In this document: piece by piece, positions 33,841-42,833 of the stretch | How positions within the stretch are numbered: position 1 is the first letter of the stretch | How the letters are laid out: every line of letters begins with the position of its first letter | Assembly: GCA_963811255.1 (NCBI GenBank) | Contig: CAWEQI010000003.1 | Coordinates: 1,674,001-1,738,000, forward strand | DNA from: Croceibacterium_B sp963811255 | Lineage (GTDB): Bacteria > Pseudomonadota > Alphaproteobacteria > Sphingomonadales > Sphingomonadaceae | Length of the DNA stretch: 64,000 bases | Reading direction: 5' to 3' | The notes under the pieces: generated by a model | Seen by the model: only the letters and a program-made list of their open reading frames with translations | Database searches by the model: none | Told to the model about the DNA's origin: nothing | Program-made: the position numbers and the translations under genes

Positions 33841-34104
33841 TCACGGCTGGGCGCCAGCTTTTAGTCGTGCGCGGCGCTTCTCCTTTTCGACGAAGTGCAT
33901 CGCTTCGAGCTTGAGGCCATCGGGGTCGAGAAAGAACACTGCGTAGTAGCCTTCACCGTAGCTGGGATAGGCGGCAGGCGGATCGACAATCTCTACCCCT
34001 TCCTTGAGCAAGAACGCATATAGCTCATCGACCTGAGCTGCGCTCTCCAGTTCGAAAGCGTAATGGTGATATCCAATGTCACCGGTGTGGTGGGGCTACC
34101 GCGG
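33841..34104 (-). pseudogene. VOC (glyoxalase) family protein, 5'-truncated
   Basis: Reading back from TGA at 33841 gives a clear C-terminal VOC domain: HHTGDIGYHHYAFELESA, LLKEGVEIVDPPAAYPSYG, then GEGYYAVFFLDPDGLKLEAM. The N-terminal half is missing; the frame runs into integrase sequence at about 34104. The fragment has lost its start and half of its metal-binding fold. It shares the junction with the integrase gene, so one deletion probably produced both ends. Confidence 0.7.
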
Positions 34105-35216
34105 CGATAAGCGCGCTCGGTGCCCGACCCTACCGTGTGCGCCAGCGCCATTTCGATAACCTCGCGGTCGAATTGGGTGGTTTCCCCCGCCCAATCCCGG
34201 AAGGTCGATCGGAACCCGTGGACGGTGATACTCCCGCGCCCCATTCGCTTGAGGAGCTGGCTTAGCGCCATGTCGGACAGTGCGCCCCCACGTGGCGCAG
34301 GAAAGACGAGGTCGCTTGGTTCAACGTCGTCATCCGCGACGGCATCTAAGATGCGGATAGCGGCGTCAGAGAGCGGCACCTGATGGGTAACGCCTGCCTT
34401 CATTCGGTTGCCCGGAACGGTCCATAGCTTTTCGGCCAAATCAATTTCGGCCCAAGTCGCTCCCCTGGCTTCGCCGGAACGTGCCGCCGTAAATATTACA
34501 AACTCAAAAGTCCGCGCCGCCATGGCATTCCGCTTGCGCAAGTCGGCCATAAAGTCGGCGATTTCGGAGAAAGGCAGTGCGGCGTGATGTTTAACCTCAA
34601 CCTTGCCGCGCTTAGGCAGAAGGAGATTGAGGTGTCCACGCCCCCGAGCCGGATTGTCGCCGTCTCGCAGTCCCTTCACCTTGGCAGCGTCGAGCACGCG
34701 CTCAATCCGGCCACGAACGCGAGACGCCGTTTCCGGCTTCTCCAACCAGATCGGCTGTAGGACAGCCAGCACGTGCTCTGTGGTGACATCTGCGATCGGC
34801 ACATCAAACATCGAGGCGGCGTAGGTCTTCAGGGTGTTACGCCACTGCTGCCGGTGCTTAGGATTCTTGAAGCCGTCTTCGATGTCATCGACAAGCTGCA
34901 TCGCGAACTCGCCGAAGGTGAGAGCAGACTGCCTGACGCTGGCTGATGATGATGCTCGTGCAAGGCGAGGATCTCGCCCTTCCAGTATCTCGGCTCGAGC
35001 CGCGGACGCCTTTCCACGGGCCTTCGCCAGCGACACGTCCAAGGCCGAACCGAGACCCATTTCCAGGCGCTTGCCGTTGAGAGTGCCGATGAAGAACCAC
35101 GAGCGGCCGGAGCTACGCACGCGCAGATACAGTCCACCGCCGTCGGAATGGATGCCGATTCTCGACAGGCTCGCCACTTGCCGAACGTTTAGCTTGTTTC
35201 GCGCGCGCGTAGCCAT
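33993..35216 (-). CDS. tyrosine integrase (P4-type), 3' end replaced
   Basis: Site-specific recombinase of the tRNA-linked island. The N-terminal DUF4102-like domain starts MATRARNKLNVRQVASL and contains GGGLYLRVR. The catalytic domain shows Arg in FTAARSGEARGATWAEID, HGFR in ITVHGFRSTFRDWAGE, and the final Tyr in HTVGSGTERAYRRG. After AYRRG the family sequence stops, and the last 33 or so residues come from the VOC fragment read in another frame. The catalytic residues remain, but the normal C-terminal tail is lost, so activity is doubtful. ATG at 35216 is favoured; 35246 is also in frame. It lies next to tRNA-Ser, as expected. Confidence 0.85.
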   Translation of the reverse strand: MATRARNKLNVRQVASLSRIGIHSDGGGLYLRVRSSGRSWFFIGTLNGKRLEMGLGSALDVSLAKARGKASAARAEILEGRDPRLARASSSASVRQSALTFGEFAMQLVDDIEDGFKNPKHRQQWRNTLKTYAASMFDVPIADVTTEHVLAVLQPIWLEKPETASRVRGRIERVLDAAKVKGLRDGDNPARGRGHLNLLLPKRGKVEVKHHAALPFSEIADFMADLRKRNAMAARTFEFVIFTAARSGEARGATWAEIDLAEKLWTVPGNRMKAGVTHQVPLSDAAIRILDAVADDDVEPSDLVFPAPRGGALSDMALSQLLKRMGRGSITVHGFRSTFRDWAGETTQFDREVIEMALAHTVGSGTERAYRRGSPTTPVTLDITITLSNWRAQLRSMSYMRSCSRKG

Positions 35217-35253
35217 GTCGTCGCCGATCATAGCCGACCGAACCACCTACTCA

Positions 35254-35273
35254 AGCCATAGTTTTAGCCATAA
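35254..35273 (+). other. putative integrase arm-type site, right arm
   Basis: agccatagttttagccataa, 19 of 20 bases identical to the site at 18651, lies just upstream of the integrase gene and inside the att repeat. Confidence 0.5.
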
Positions 35274-35420
35274 TTTCGGCAGTGGTCGGTGGCGAACTTG
35301 TGTTGCGAACCTGCGCGAACCGTGGCGGCCTTCGTCCGCATTTATCGTGTGTTCTCGGTAGTTTATCCCGAAATCGCCGGCGTTCTGCTTGGTTCGCGAA
35401 AGTTCGCTAAATCCTGCATC

Positions 35421-35510
<90 letters not shown>

Positions 35511-35684
35511 GCAGGGGCGCTTATGGGCGCTGGCGGGCGCCCGGTCGGCAAGGAAGCGCGGCGGTTAGCGAAAGCTCCTCGGCTTGCCAAGTGTGTCGCG
35601 AGCAATTTCCTGCGGCGGCGGGCAAATACCGGTGAACAGCGCCCGACGGAACCTTGCGTCGTGCGGCCGGTAATCTATATCGCC

Positions 35685-36071
35685 ATGTCCATGGATCGCT
35701 CGCAGTTCTATTCGCCGCAGGCGGGACGCCGGATCGAGGCCCCGCGCCACTGTGAGGCGCGCTTCGCCATCGGCGACGTGGTGCGTCACCGGCTGTTCGA
35801 CTTCCGCGGCGTGGTGTTCGACATCGATCCGGTGTTCGCCAACAGCGACGACTGGTACGAAGCGATCCCGCAGGACCTGCGCCCGCGGCGCGACCAGCCG
35901 TTCTATCACCTGCTGGCCGAGAACGAGGAATCCTCCTACGTCGCCTACGTCAGTCAGCAGAACCTGCTCGGCGACAGCGACGGCGGCCCGGTCGACCATC
36001 CCAACGTGGCCGAGCTGTTCGAAGAGTACGCCGACGGCCGCTATCGCCTTCGGCGCTCCCTCTCGCACTAG
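35685..36071 (+). CDS. hspQ: heat shock protein HspQ
   Basis: A 128-aa protein of the HspQ/YccV family, which binds hemimethylated DNA and modulates Lon-type proteolysis in enterobacteria. Typical sequence is ARFAIGDVVRHRLFDFRGVV, FDIDPVFANSDDWYEAIP, QPFYHLLAENEESSYVAYVS and the ending LFEEYADGRYRLR. ATG at 35685 gives the usual alphaproteobacterial N-terminus; the open frame upstream crosses the tRNA-proximal region and is not coding. It converges on the ABC permease gene with a 4-nt overlap of the stop codons. Confidence 0.9.
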   Translation: MSMDRSQFYSPQAGRRIEAPRHCEARFAIGDVVRHRLFDFRGVVFDIDPVFANSDDWYEAIPQDLRPRRDQPFYHLLAENEESSYVAYVSQQNLLGDSDGGPVDHPNVAELFEEYADGRYRLRRSLSH

Positions 36072-36970
36072 CTCTTCAGCTTCCAGCCGCTCTTCAGCAG
36101 GCGGTAGGACACAATACCCAACAGCAGATTGAGCAGCCCGGTGCCGATCGCCGCGCCGATCACCGCATGGTTTGTGTTGCCGATGTCGCTCTGGCCGAGG
36201 AAGCCGAAGCGGAACCCGCTGATCATGTAGAAGAACGGGTTGGCCCGGCTGATCGCCTGGAAGGTCGGCGCCAGGCGGGTGATCACGTAAAACGTACCTG
36301 ACAGCAGCGACATCGGCGCGATGACGAAGTTGGTCACCGCCGCGGCGTGATCGAACTTGTCCGCCCACAGGCTGGTCAGGAGGCCAAGGAACGACAGGAA
36401 CGCCGCGCCCATCAGCCCGAACCACACGATCGCCCACGGATGCGCGGCCATCATGTGAACCCCCGGCCACAGCAACATCGCCAGCGCCAGCGCGGCGCCG
36501 ACCATCACCGCGCGGGTCATCGAAGCGAGGACGATGCCGGTCATCAACTCGGCTTCGCTGAGCGGCGGCATCAAGAGGTCGATGATTGTCCCCTGGACCT
36601 TGCCGACCAGCAGCGAGAAGCTCGAGTTGGCGAAGGCGTTCTGCATCATGCCCATCATGATCAGGCCCGGGGCGACGAACGTGGCGAACGGCACCCCCAG
36701 GACCAGTCGGTTTCCCCGCCCCATGGCGACGGTGAAGATGACGAGAAACAGCAAGGTGGTGACGGCCGGGGCCCAGATCGTCTGGAGCTGGACCTTGAGA
36801 AACCGCCGGACCTCCTTAATATAGAGGCTCCACAGGCCGATCCGGTTGACACCCCTGATGATCGGCTGACCCTTGGGCGGAAACGCGCGCGGCACCATCT
36901 CGCTCGCCTCGCCGGAGACGGATGGCGCAGTTCCCGCGGCAGCGAGGGCGGTGCTGGCTTGATCGATCAT
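36068..36970 (-). CDS. ABC-2 type transporter permease
   Basis: Inner-membrane permease of 300 aa with six hydrophobic segments. The pattern matches ABC-2 exporters such as YadH/NodJ: GVNRIGLWSLYIKEVRRFLK, IWAPAVTTLLFLVIF, GMMQNAFANSSFSLLVGKVQ, PPLSEAELMTGIVLA and the closing ANPFFYMISGFRFGFLG. ATG at 36970 is used; the frame upstream overlaps gcrA sequence. The ATPase partner is not adjacent in the window. Substrate unknown. Confidence 0.88.
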   Translation of the reverse strand: MIDQASTALAAAGTAPSVSGEASEMVPRAFPPKGQPIIRGVNRIGLWSLYIKEVRRFLKVQLQTIWAPAVTTLLFLVIFTVAMGRGNRLVLGVPFATFVAPGLIMMGMMQNAFANSSFSLLVGKVQGTIIDLLMPPLSEAELMTGIVLASMTRAVMVGAALALAMLLWPGVHMMAAHPWAIVWFGLMGAAFLSFLGLLTSLWADKFDHAAAVTNFVIAPMSLLSGTFYVITRLAPTFQAISRANPFFYMISGFRFGFLGQSDIGNTNHAVIGAAIGTGLLNLLLGIVSYRLLKSGWKLKS

Positions 36971-37053
36971 CGGCCGCCGACTATCGGCAGCGCCCTGACC
37001 TGGCAAGCGCCGTCGCGGCGAGCGCCCGCAGACAACGAAGGCAACGAATTGAC

Positions 37054-37716
37054 ATGAGCTGGACCGACGAACGCATCGCCACACTGACCAAGATGTGGGA
37101 AAGCGGCGCGACCGCGAGCCAGATCGCCGACGAACTCGGCGGCGTCTCGCGCAACGCGGTGATCGGCAAGGCTCATCGCCTGGGCCTGAAGGCGCGACCC
37201 TCGCCGGTCAAGCCGAACGAGGAGAAGGAAGCGCCCAAGACGCCCGATCCGACGCCCCCGGCCAAGCTCAAACCGAAGGCCAAGGCCCCGGCGGCTGCGG
37301 CGAAAACGGCCCCCTCCGCAGCGCCCAAGGCTTCGCCCGATACGCCCACCCAGCCGCTGCCCGACCCGCGGCCGGACATGCCCAAGATCGTTTCGGTCGG
37401 CCCCGGCGGATTCCTCCGGCAGGGTCCGGGCGACCAGCAGGCGCCAATCCCGCCCGCGCCGCCGCGCCGGCTGGTGCCGGCCAAGCCGAGCCCGGAGATC
37501 GCCGACAAGACCAGCCTGCTCGACCTCAATGACCGCGTCTGCCGCTGGCCGATGGGCCACCCGGGCGAGCCCGACTTCCACTTCTGCGGCGAGAAGGTGA
37601 ACCCCGGCTTCCCGTACTGCGTCGAGCACTGCGGCCGCGCCTACCAGGCACAGTTGCCGCGCGGCGCGCGCCGCCCGCCGCCCCCGCTGCCGTTCGGCGG
37701 CCCGCGGGTGCGCTGA
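37054..37716 (+). CDS. gcrA: GcrA cell cycle regulator
   Basis: Alphaproteobacterial sigma-70 cofactor that binds methylated GANTC sites and activates cell-cycle genes. The 220-aa protein begins with the invariant MSWTDERIATLTKMWESGAT, followed by SQIADELGGVSRNAVIGKAH. A long Pro/Ala/Lys-rich linker (about 50-155) leads to the C-terminal RNA-polymerase-binding region with CRWPMGHPGEPDFHFCGE and YCVEHCGRAYQ. It diverges from the ABC permease gene across 83 bp. Confidence 0.96.
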   Translation: MSWTDERIATLTKMWESGATASQIADELGGVSRNAVIGKAHRLGLKARPSPVKPNEEKEAPKTPDPTPPAKLKPKAKAPAAAAKTAPSAAPKASPDTPTQPLPDPRPDMPKIVSVGPGGFLRQGPGDQQAPIPPAPPRRLVPAKPSPEIADKTSLLDLNDRVCRWPMGHPGEPDFHFCGEKVNPGFPYCVEHCGRAYQAQLPRGARRPPPPLPFGGPRVR

Positions 37717-37791
37717 GCCCTTCGAGACCGGCATTCGGCTGCGTGCCTACGGCGTTCCGCTCAGTCCCTCCTCAGGACGAGCGGATGAGGG

Positions 37792-39201
37792 TTACTCTAT
37801 TTCTCCTCCAACCCGATCATCCCGAGGAGCGGCTGAGGAGCCCGCGATAGCGGGCGTCCCGAAGCCGCGTCTCGCAGGAGCCGGCGGCACCGGGCGGTCG
37901 ATGAAAGCAGCGGCCGAGATCAGCAGCGCACCGAGGGCCATGACCGCGAAGAACGGATAGACGCTGCCGTGGCCGAGATCGAGCAGCGCGCCGCCGAACA
38001 GGCTGCCCGAGATCGCCCCCACCCGCCCCATCAGAATGCCGAAGCCGATCCCGGCCGAGCGACACGACGGCGGGTAGCCGTGGGTCAGCATCGCGTACAT
38101 CGAGGCCATCCCGGCGCTGAAGATCGCTGCGGTGATTCCCATCACCACCACCACCCACAGCCGCTCGCCGGCGCTCGGGACGGCGGGCAGGTGCTGCACC
38201 GCCAGCGCAAACACGATCATCATCACGAACAGGCTGGCGCTGATGCTGGCGATGACCGTCCGCGATCCGAACCGATAGACCAGCAGGCCCGCGGCGATCG
38301 ACGCGGCGATCGAGGTCAGGCCGCCGATCGAGACCGCGTTGCCGGCCTGGCCGAGGGTGAATCCGTGCGCGGTGAGGAAGGTCGTCGACCAGTTGAGAAT
38401 GCCGTAGGCGCACAACGCGCAGGCGGTGAAGGCCACGCCGATGCCGAGGTTGAGGCGCAGGTTGGAGCGGTGCAGCACCCCGACCGCATTGTCGCCTTCG
38501 CCGGCGCCGGCGTGGCGCTCGGGCACCAGATCGGCCGAGGTTCCCAGCACCCGCGCCGCCCGCGCCTGCGCCAACTCGCGGCGGCCGCGCGCGATCAGGA
38601 ACGAAGGGCTGTCGCGCAGCGCTGCGACGATCAGCGCCACCACCAGCAAAGTGACCATGCCGAGGGCCACGAACGCCGCCTGCCAGCCGTAACCGGCGAC
38701 GATTCCCGGGGCGACCCAGCCGACCACGGTGCCGCCCGCCGGGGTACCGACCGACAGCGTCGTCACCGCCACTGAGCGCCAGCGCCCCGGCAGCCATTCG
38801 CCGGACAGCGCGATCGCGTTCGAGTAGGCCGAGCCGAAGCCGAGCCCGCCGACCACCCGCCAGGCGGCCAGGCTCCATACCCCGCCGGCCATCGCCGCGC
38901 CGATCGTCGCCAGCGAGAACACCGCCGCGGCGATCGCCAGCGACCAGCGCCGGCCGATCCGGTCGCCGAGCCAGCCGCCGCCCCACGAGCCGATGCCGAA
39001 GCCGACCAGCGCCGCGCTCATGGCGATGCCGAAGGTCCCTTTGTCGACCCCGAAGTCGGTGATGATCTTCGGCGCGACGATGCCCAGCAACTGGGCGTCC
39101 ATCCCATCGCAGGTCAGCACCAGCATGCAGATGATGAAGGTGACGATCTGGAACGCCCTGAGCGGCACCCGGTCCATCGCTTCGCTGAATGTGATCGCCA
39201 T
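37792..39201 (-). CDS. MFS transporter, aromatic acid:H+ symporter-like
   Basis: A 469-aa major facilitator with twelve hydrophobic segments. The first helix carries LVLTCDGMDAQLLGIVAP, matching the conserved D-G-x-D motif of the AAHS family (PcaK, BenK). The loop 2-3 motif reads GGGWLGDRIGRRWSL. It probably imports an aromatic or other carboxylate. It precedes the short-chain dehydrogenase pair by about 1.1 kb on the same strand but is separated by a membrane-protein gene and terminator, so it is likely its own unit. Confidence 0.88.
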   Translation of the reverse strand: MAITFSEAMDRVPLRAFQIVTFIICMLVLTCDGMDAQLLGIVAPKIITDFGVDKGTFGIAMSAALVGFGIGSWGGGWLGDRIGRRWSLAIAAAVFSLATIGAAMAGGVWSLAAWRVVGGLGFGSAYSNAIALSGEWLPGRWRSVAVTTLSVGTPAGGTVVGWVAPGIVAGYGWQAAFVALGMVTLLVVALIVAALRDSPSFLIARGRRELAQARAARVLGTSADLVPERHAGAGEGDNAVGVLHRSNLRLNLGIGVAFTACALCAYGILNWSTTFLTAHGFTLGQAGNAVSIGGLTSIAASIAAGLLVYRFGSRTVIASISASLFVMMIVFALAVQHLPAVPSAGERLWVVVVMGITAAIFSAGMASMYAMLTHGYPPSCRSAGIGFGILMGRVGAISGSLFGGALLDLGHGSVYPFFAVMALGALLISAAAFIDRPVPPAPARRGFGTPAIAGSSAAPRDDRVGGEIE

Positions 39202-39359
39202 CGGCCGAATCCCCTCTCCGCCGGCAATCCTCCCCGTTCTTGGAGCAAAACGCCAGTGCGTTGTCGTTGCGCCCGCGAGCGGTCGCCGCGCGAGCCCCGA
39301 TTCCGGCCAATTCCGGCGGGGAGTTCATCAGCCGCCGATGCCGCCAACAACCGGCATGC

Positions 39360-39389
39360 AAAAAGGGCCGCTCCCAGCGGAGCGGCCCC
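39360..39389 (-). terminator. rho-independent terminator
   Basis: On the minus strand a GC-rich hairpin (gggccgctcc / ggagcggccc, 4-base loop) is followed by six T. It lies about 20 bp after the stop of the repeat-built membrane protein gene, ending that transcript. Confidence 0.85.
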
Positions 39390-39410
39390 CTGCTCTAGCT
39401 GAGCCGGAAA

Positions 39411-40085
39411 TCAGGCTGCGTGGGTCATGCTGCCGAGCTTGCCGGTCAGCGCGCCGCCGGAAATCGCCACCGACAGGCCCAGGACGATAATGCCGATTTC
39501 GGTCAGGGTGCCGAACGGCAGACCCGTCGCGAGGACCAATCCGAGAATGCCCAGGACCACGGCGGCCAACCCGCCGAGCGCCTGCGCAACCGCGCTGCTG
39601 CGCACGGATTCGTGGACTATGCGCCGCGTCTCGTAGCTGGTACCGGCGTTGATCATCCGCAGATCGTTGAGCTGCTGGGGCGTTCCCGCCGAAAGCAGCA
39701 GGCCGATGCCGCCGGCGATGATCAGCGCGGGCATCAGGATGTGCGGGGTGACGCCGAGCAGCGACAGCACGCCGAGGGCGATGCCGGCCACACCGACGAC
39801 CATCTCCACGCCGGCGCCTCCGCCGGCCTGGACCGTTTCGTTGCGGGTCTGCGCCGCGGCATGGGTCAGGCGCGACCAGGCGCCGGCGATGGCAATGCCC
39901 GCCACCAGCATCGAGGCGCCGAAGACGATGCCGCCGATTTCGGTCAGCAGCACCGGCAGCACGCCGACGAGGGCGAGGATTCCCAAGGCCATGGTGGCCA
40001 GACCACCGACAGCCTCAAGGGCCACGCCGCCGGTGGCGGCGGCAACTTCGGTCTTATGTCGAGTCGGATCAACTACGGTTTCCAT
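39411..40085 (-). CDS. hypothetical membrane protein built of three internal repeats
   Basis: A 224-aa, very hydrophobic protein with about six transmembrane segments. Three related units are visible: GGLATMALGILALVGVLPVL, VGVAGIALGVLSLLGVTPHI and LGGLAAVVLGILGLVLATGL, each followed by a second Gly-rich helix. Hydrophilic linkers carry AAAQTRNETVQ and SYETRRIVHESVRSSAVAQ. ATG at 40085 has AGGAG about 7 nt upstream. The terminator follows directly. No family or function recognised. Confidence 0.65.
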   Translation of the reverse strand: METVVDPTRHKTEVAAATGGVALEAVGGLATMALGILALVGVLPVLLTEIGGIVFGASMLVAGIAIAGAWSRLTHAAAQTRNETVQAGGGAGVEMVVGVAGIALGVLSLLGVTPHILMPALIIAGGIGLLLSAGTPQQLNDLRMINAGTSYETRRIVHESVRSSAVAQALGGLAAVVLGILGLVLATGLPFGTLTEIGIIVLGLSVAISGGALTGKLGSMTHAA

Positions 40086-40346
40086 TGTCACTCTCCTTCC
40101 ACATGAGGGCTAGGCTGGAGAAGACGGTGATGCTCGGCACTTCGTGCGAGTGTCTCGACCAGTCGCCGAGTCAATGGAAAAGGCGGGACGCGGGTTCCGT
40201 ACGACCGGAAAAAAAGCCCGCAAAACCGATAACATGGGTTATCAAACGCACGGCGCAGGCAAAGAATGTTAGCTGCACCTGCAAGAACTGTTCATTGATG
40301 CTTGAGCTGGCGCGCGCTACCGCCGATGTCCGGTTCGCAAAGCTTT

Positions 40347-41297
40347 CTACTGTCCGCCCGCCGGCGACTGCGAACCCAGATCGAGCTTCATATCCTCGCC
40401 GCTTTCCACAGGCACGGGCCGGTTTCCCGGCGCCATCAAGTTCCTGACCATTTCGGCGCGCATGGTCTCGAACTTGACCCGCCCGGGGGTCGGTTCGTCG
40501 CTGGGGAAGGCCTCCTCGATCTCGCGATGGCGCTGTTTGACCTCGTCGAGGAATTCGCGGTTGGTGAAGATGTAGAAGCGGTTTTCCTTGATTGCCGACA
40601 CCACCGCCTGACCGGTGTCGAACGGGTCGATCGCCCCACGCATCGCGTCCCACAGGTCCTTCAAGAACTGCGGCGCGCCTTCCTCCTTGATGTGCTCGGG
40701 GTCGTCCTCGGGCAGCGGCACCAGCGCGGTGCGGGTGGCGCCGGGGAACAGGCACGAAACGCCGATGCCCTTCGGCGCAAGCTGCATCCTGAGCGATTCG
40801 GAGAACCCGCGCACCGCGTATTTGGCGGTCGAATAGGCGGCGAGGCCGGGCAGCGGGACGACGCCGGCCATGGAGCTGGTGTTGACCACGTGCCCGCCCT
40901 CGCCCTGCGCGCGGATGATCGGGACGATGATCTTGGTGCCGTTGACCACCCCGCCGAGGTTGACCGCGATCGCCCGGTCCCAGTCGTCGAAGTCCTCGCC
41001 TGCCGCGGTGCCGCCGCCGTTCACGCCGGCGTTGTTGCACAGCACGTGGATCTTGCCGAACGCGTCGAGCGTCTCCTGCGCGGCTGAGCGCAAGCTGTCG
41101 CGCTCGGCGACGTTGGCCTTGATGAACAGCGCGGCGTTGTTGCCGGCGAGCTCGGCTTTCGCCTTGGCGATGTGCTCGTCATTCCAGTCGGCCAGCGCCA
41201 CCTTCATCCCTTCGGCGAGGAACGCCCGCGCCATGCCGAAGCCGATCCCGCTCGCTCCGCCGGTGATGAAGGCGACTTTGCCGGTCAGGTCTTCCAT
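40347..41297 (-). CDS. short-chain dehydrogenase/reductase (SDR)
   Basis: NAD(P)-dependent oxidoreductase, 316 aa. The Rossmann motif TGGASGIG is near residue 13, followed by NNAGVNG and the catalytic YSTAK with an upstream Ser in NTSSMAGV. A C-terminal extension of about 60 residues (RVKFETMRAEMVRNLMAPGN onward) is longer than in classical SDRs. The ATG at 41297 lies 5 bp after the stop of a second SDR gene, so the two form an operon. Likely substrate is an alcohol or hydroxyacyl compound; not resolvable here. Confidence 0.88.
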   Translation of the reverse strand: MEDLTGKVAFITGGASGIGFGMARAFLAEGMKVALADWNDEHIAKAKAELAGNNAALFIKANVAERDSLRSAAQETLDAFGKIHVLCNNAGVNGGGTAAGEDFDDWDRAIAVNLGGVVNGTKIIVPIIRAQGEGGHVVNTSSMAGVVPLPGLAAYSTAKYAVRGFSESLRMQLAPKGIGVSCLFPGATRTALVPLPEDDPEHIKEEGAPQFLKDLWDAMRGAIDPFDTGQAVVSAIKENRFYIFTNREFLDEVKQRHREIEEAFPSDEPTPGRVKFETMRAEMVRNLMAPGNRPVPVESGEDMKLDLGSQSPAGGQ

Positions 41298-41302
41298 CGG
41301 CT

Positions 41303-42172
41303 CTATTCCTCTCTGTACTGGCCAAAGTCGGGCAGCGGCTCGGTGCGGTCGGGCACTGCCGCCATCACCGCGTCGAAGCGTGCCTGCATTGCCGGGCGGA
41401 AAACGCCATGAGTGATGAGGTAGGTCGCGTTGGACAGGATGCCGTCGGCTACGAGGTTGCCGACCTCGACCGGGTCCATCCAGTCGTCGCCGACGATCCG
41501 CCGGCTGAGGCGCTCCTCGCTTGCCTTGTAGCCGCTCTCGGCTCGCAAGTGCTCGGGGCGGTTCTCGTGCGCCTCGTGGATGCGGCTCTTGACCGGCCCC
41601 GGCAGCAGGATCGACACACCGATGGCCTTCTCGGCCAGCGCCGCCTTGGCCGCCTCGCAATAGTGGCACACCGCGGCCTTGCTGGCGGCGTAGATCGCCA
41701 TGTGCGGCGGCATCACCACCTCGGCGGCGAGGCTGGCGGTCGAAACGATGTGCCCGCCCCGGCCATGGGCGGTCATCTGCGGCACGAACTCGACGAAGCC
41801 GTTGATCACGCCGCCGACGTTGACCCCGAAGCCGAAATCGTAATCGGCATAGGTCGCCTCGAGCAGCGGCCCTTCGAGCCCCACCCCGGCGTTGTTGACC
41901 AGGATATCGATCCCGCCGAAATCGGCCTGCATCTTCTCGGCCGCTTCGCGGTAGGCGGCGCGGTTGGTCACGTCGAGCTGCAGCGCGCTGACCGCGTTCG
42001 AGCGCCCGCCGCCGGCGAACTCGGCGAGCGCGTCGTCGATGTGGTCCTGTCTGAGGTCCGCCAGCACCACCTTGGCGCCGCGCTCGACCAGCACCTTGGC
42101 GATACCGAGGCCTATGCCGCTGGCTCCGCCGGTGACGAACGCGGTTTTTCCTTCGAATGTGTCGATCGGCAT
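41303..42172 (-). CDS. short-chain dehydrogenase/reductase (SDR)
   Basis: A 289-aa SDR. It shows TGGASGIGLGIAKVL near the start, NNAGVGLEGP, Ser in STASLAAEVV and catalytic YAASK. It is clearly related to the downstream SDR, so the pair may be a duplicated and diverged couple or form a hetero-oligomer. The ATG at 42172 is 45 bp after the stop of the putative DNA-binding gene upstream. Confidence 0.88.
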   Translation of the reverse strand: MPIDTFEGKTAFVTGGASGIGLGIAKVLVERGAKVVLADLRQDHIDDALAEFAGGGRSNAVSALQLDVTNRAAYREAAEKMQADFGGIDILVNNAGVGLEGPLLEATYADYDFGFGVNVGGVINGFVEFVPQMTAHGRGGHIVSTASLAAEVVMPPHMAIYAASKAAVCHYCEAAKAALAEKAIGVSILLPGPVKSRIHEAHENRPEHLRAESGYKASEERLSRRIVGDDWMDPVEVGNLVADGILSNATYLITHGVFRPAMQARFDAVMAAVPDRTEPLPDFGQYREE

Positions 42173-42217
42173 GGGGGCTCCTTTCTCTCACGCCTTGCTC
42201 GGGGAAGGACGGCGCCG

Positions 42218-42715
42218 TCAACCCCGCTTGGAGCAACGCGAAACGGAACACGGATCGGCAAAAGTTTTCCGTGACCTTCCGCCGTTCCCGCCGCTCACCA
42301 GCCCCGGCTTCGCAACCACCCTCAGAAGCGCGGAAGTATCAGATTTCCTTAGCGTTCCGGCGTAGCGGCCGCCGCGCATCACCGGCTTGAACAGGCCGTG
42401 GAAGGCGCGGTGCCACAGCTCGTAACCTGCGACCTTCGAAGCCGGGCGTGTTCCACCCTCGGAACGCCCCATTGCGGCGTCCCACGCGGCGGCGAAGCTT
42501 TCCGCGCCGGGCTTGCGGCGCAGGCGATAGGCGGTCTCGCGCGCCATGTTCACCCGCCGCGCGGCCTCGGCGACCGAGCGGGTCTCCGCCAGGTAGCCGA
42601 GGAACTCGGCCTGCCTGAGCGCGGTCCATCCGTCGGCGCGGGTGCGCAGGGGAACGGGGACGAAAGCCGGCACCCATCGGCGCGACGGCGGAGCTGGCTG
42701 GGTTTTGCGCGTCAT
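42218..42715 (-). CDS. putative helix-turn-helix protein
   Basis: A 165-aa basic protein. The middle reads WTALRQAEFLGYLAETRSVA, then EAARRVNMARETAYRLRRKPGAESFAAAWD in shorter pieces, which looks like a helix-turn-helix in which residues R-E-T-A-Y-R-L-R form the recognition helix. Similar proteins with the LRQAEFLG...SVAEAARRV pattern are common in sphingomonads. It lies just upstream of the two SDR genes on the same strand and may regulate them. No effector domain seen. Confidence 0.6.
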   Translation of the reverse strand: MTRKTQPAPPSRRWVPAFVPVPLRTRADGWTALRQAEFLGYLAETRSVAEAARRVNMARETAYRLRRKPGAESFAAAWDAAMGRSEGGTRPASKVAGYELWHRAFHGLFKPVMRGGRYAGTLRKSDTSALLRVVAKPGLVSGGNGGRSRKTFADPCSVSRCSKRG

Positions 42716-42833
42716 CCGGCAGGATGAAGCAGAATGCGAGCGAATAGGAAAATGGTTTTTTTGCGCGCGGTTTTTGCCAGCGTGGCGCCGGGGCGTCTAT
42801 GGCGGTCCCCGCCGCAAGAAGGGAGACCCGCCT

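Noticed and set aside
37817..39361. 514-aa open frame overlapping the MFS transporter gene
   Set aside because: Same strand, other register; Arg/Gly-rich composition without hydrophobic segments, while the overlapping frame is a clear 12-helix transporter.
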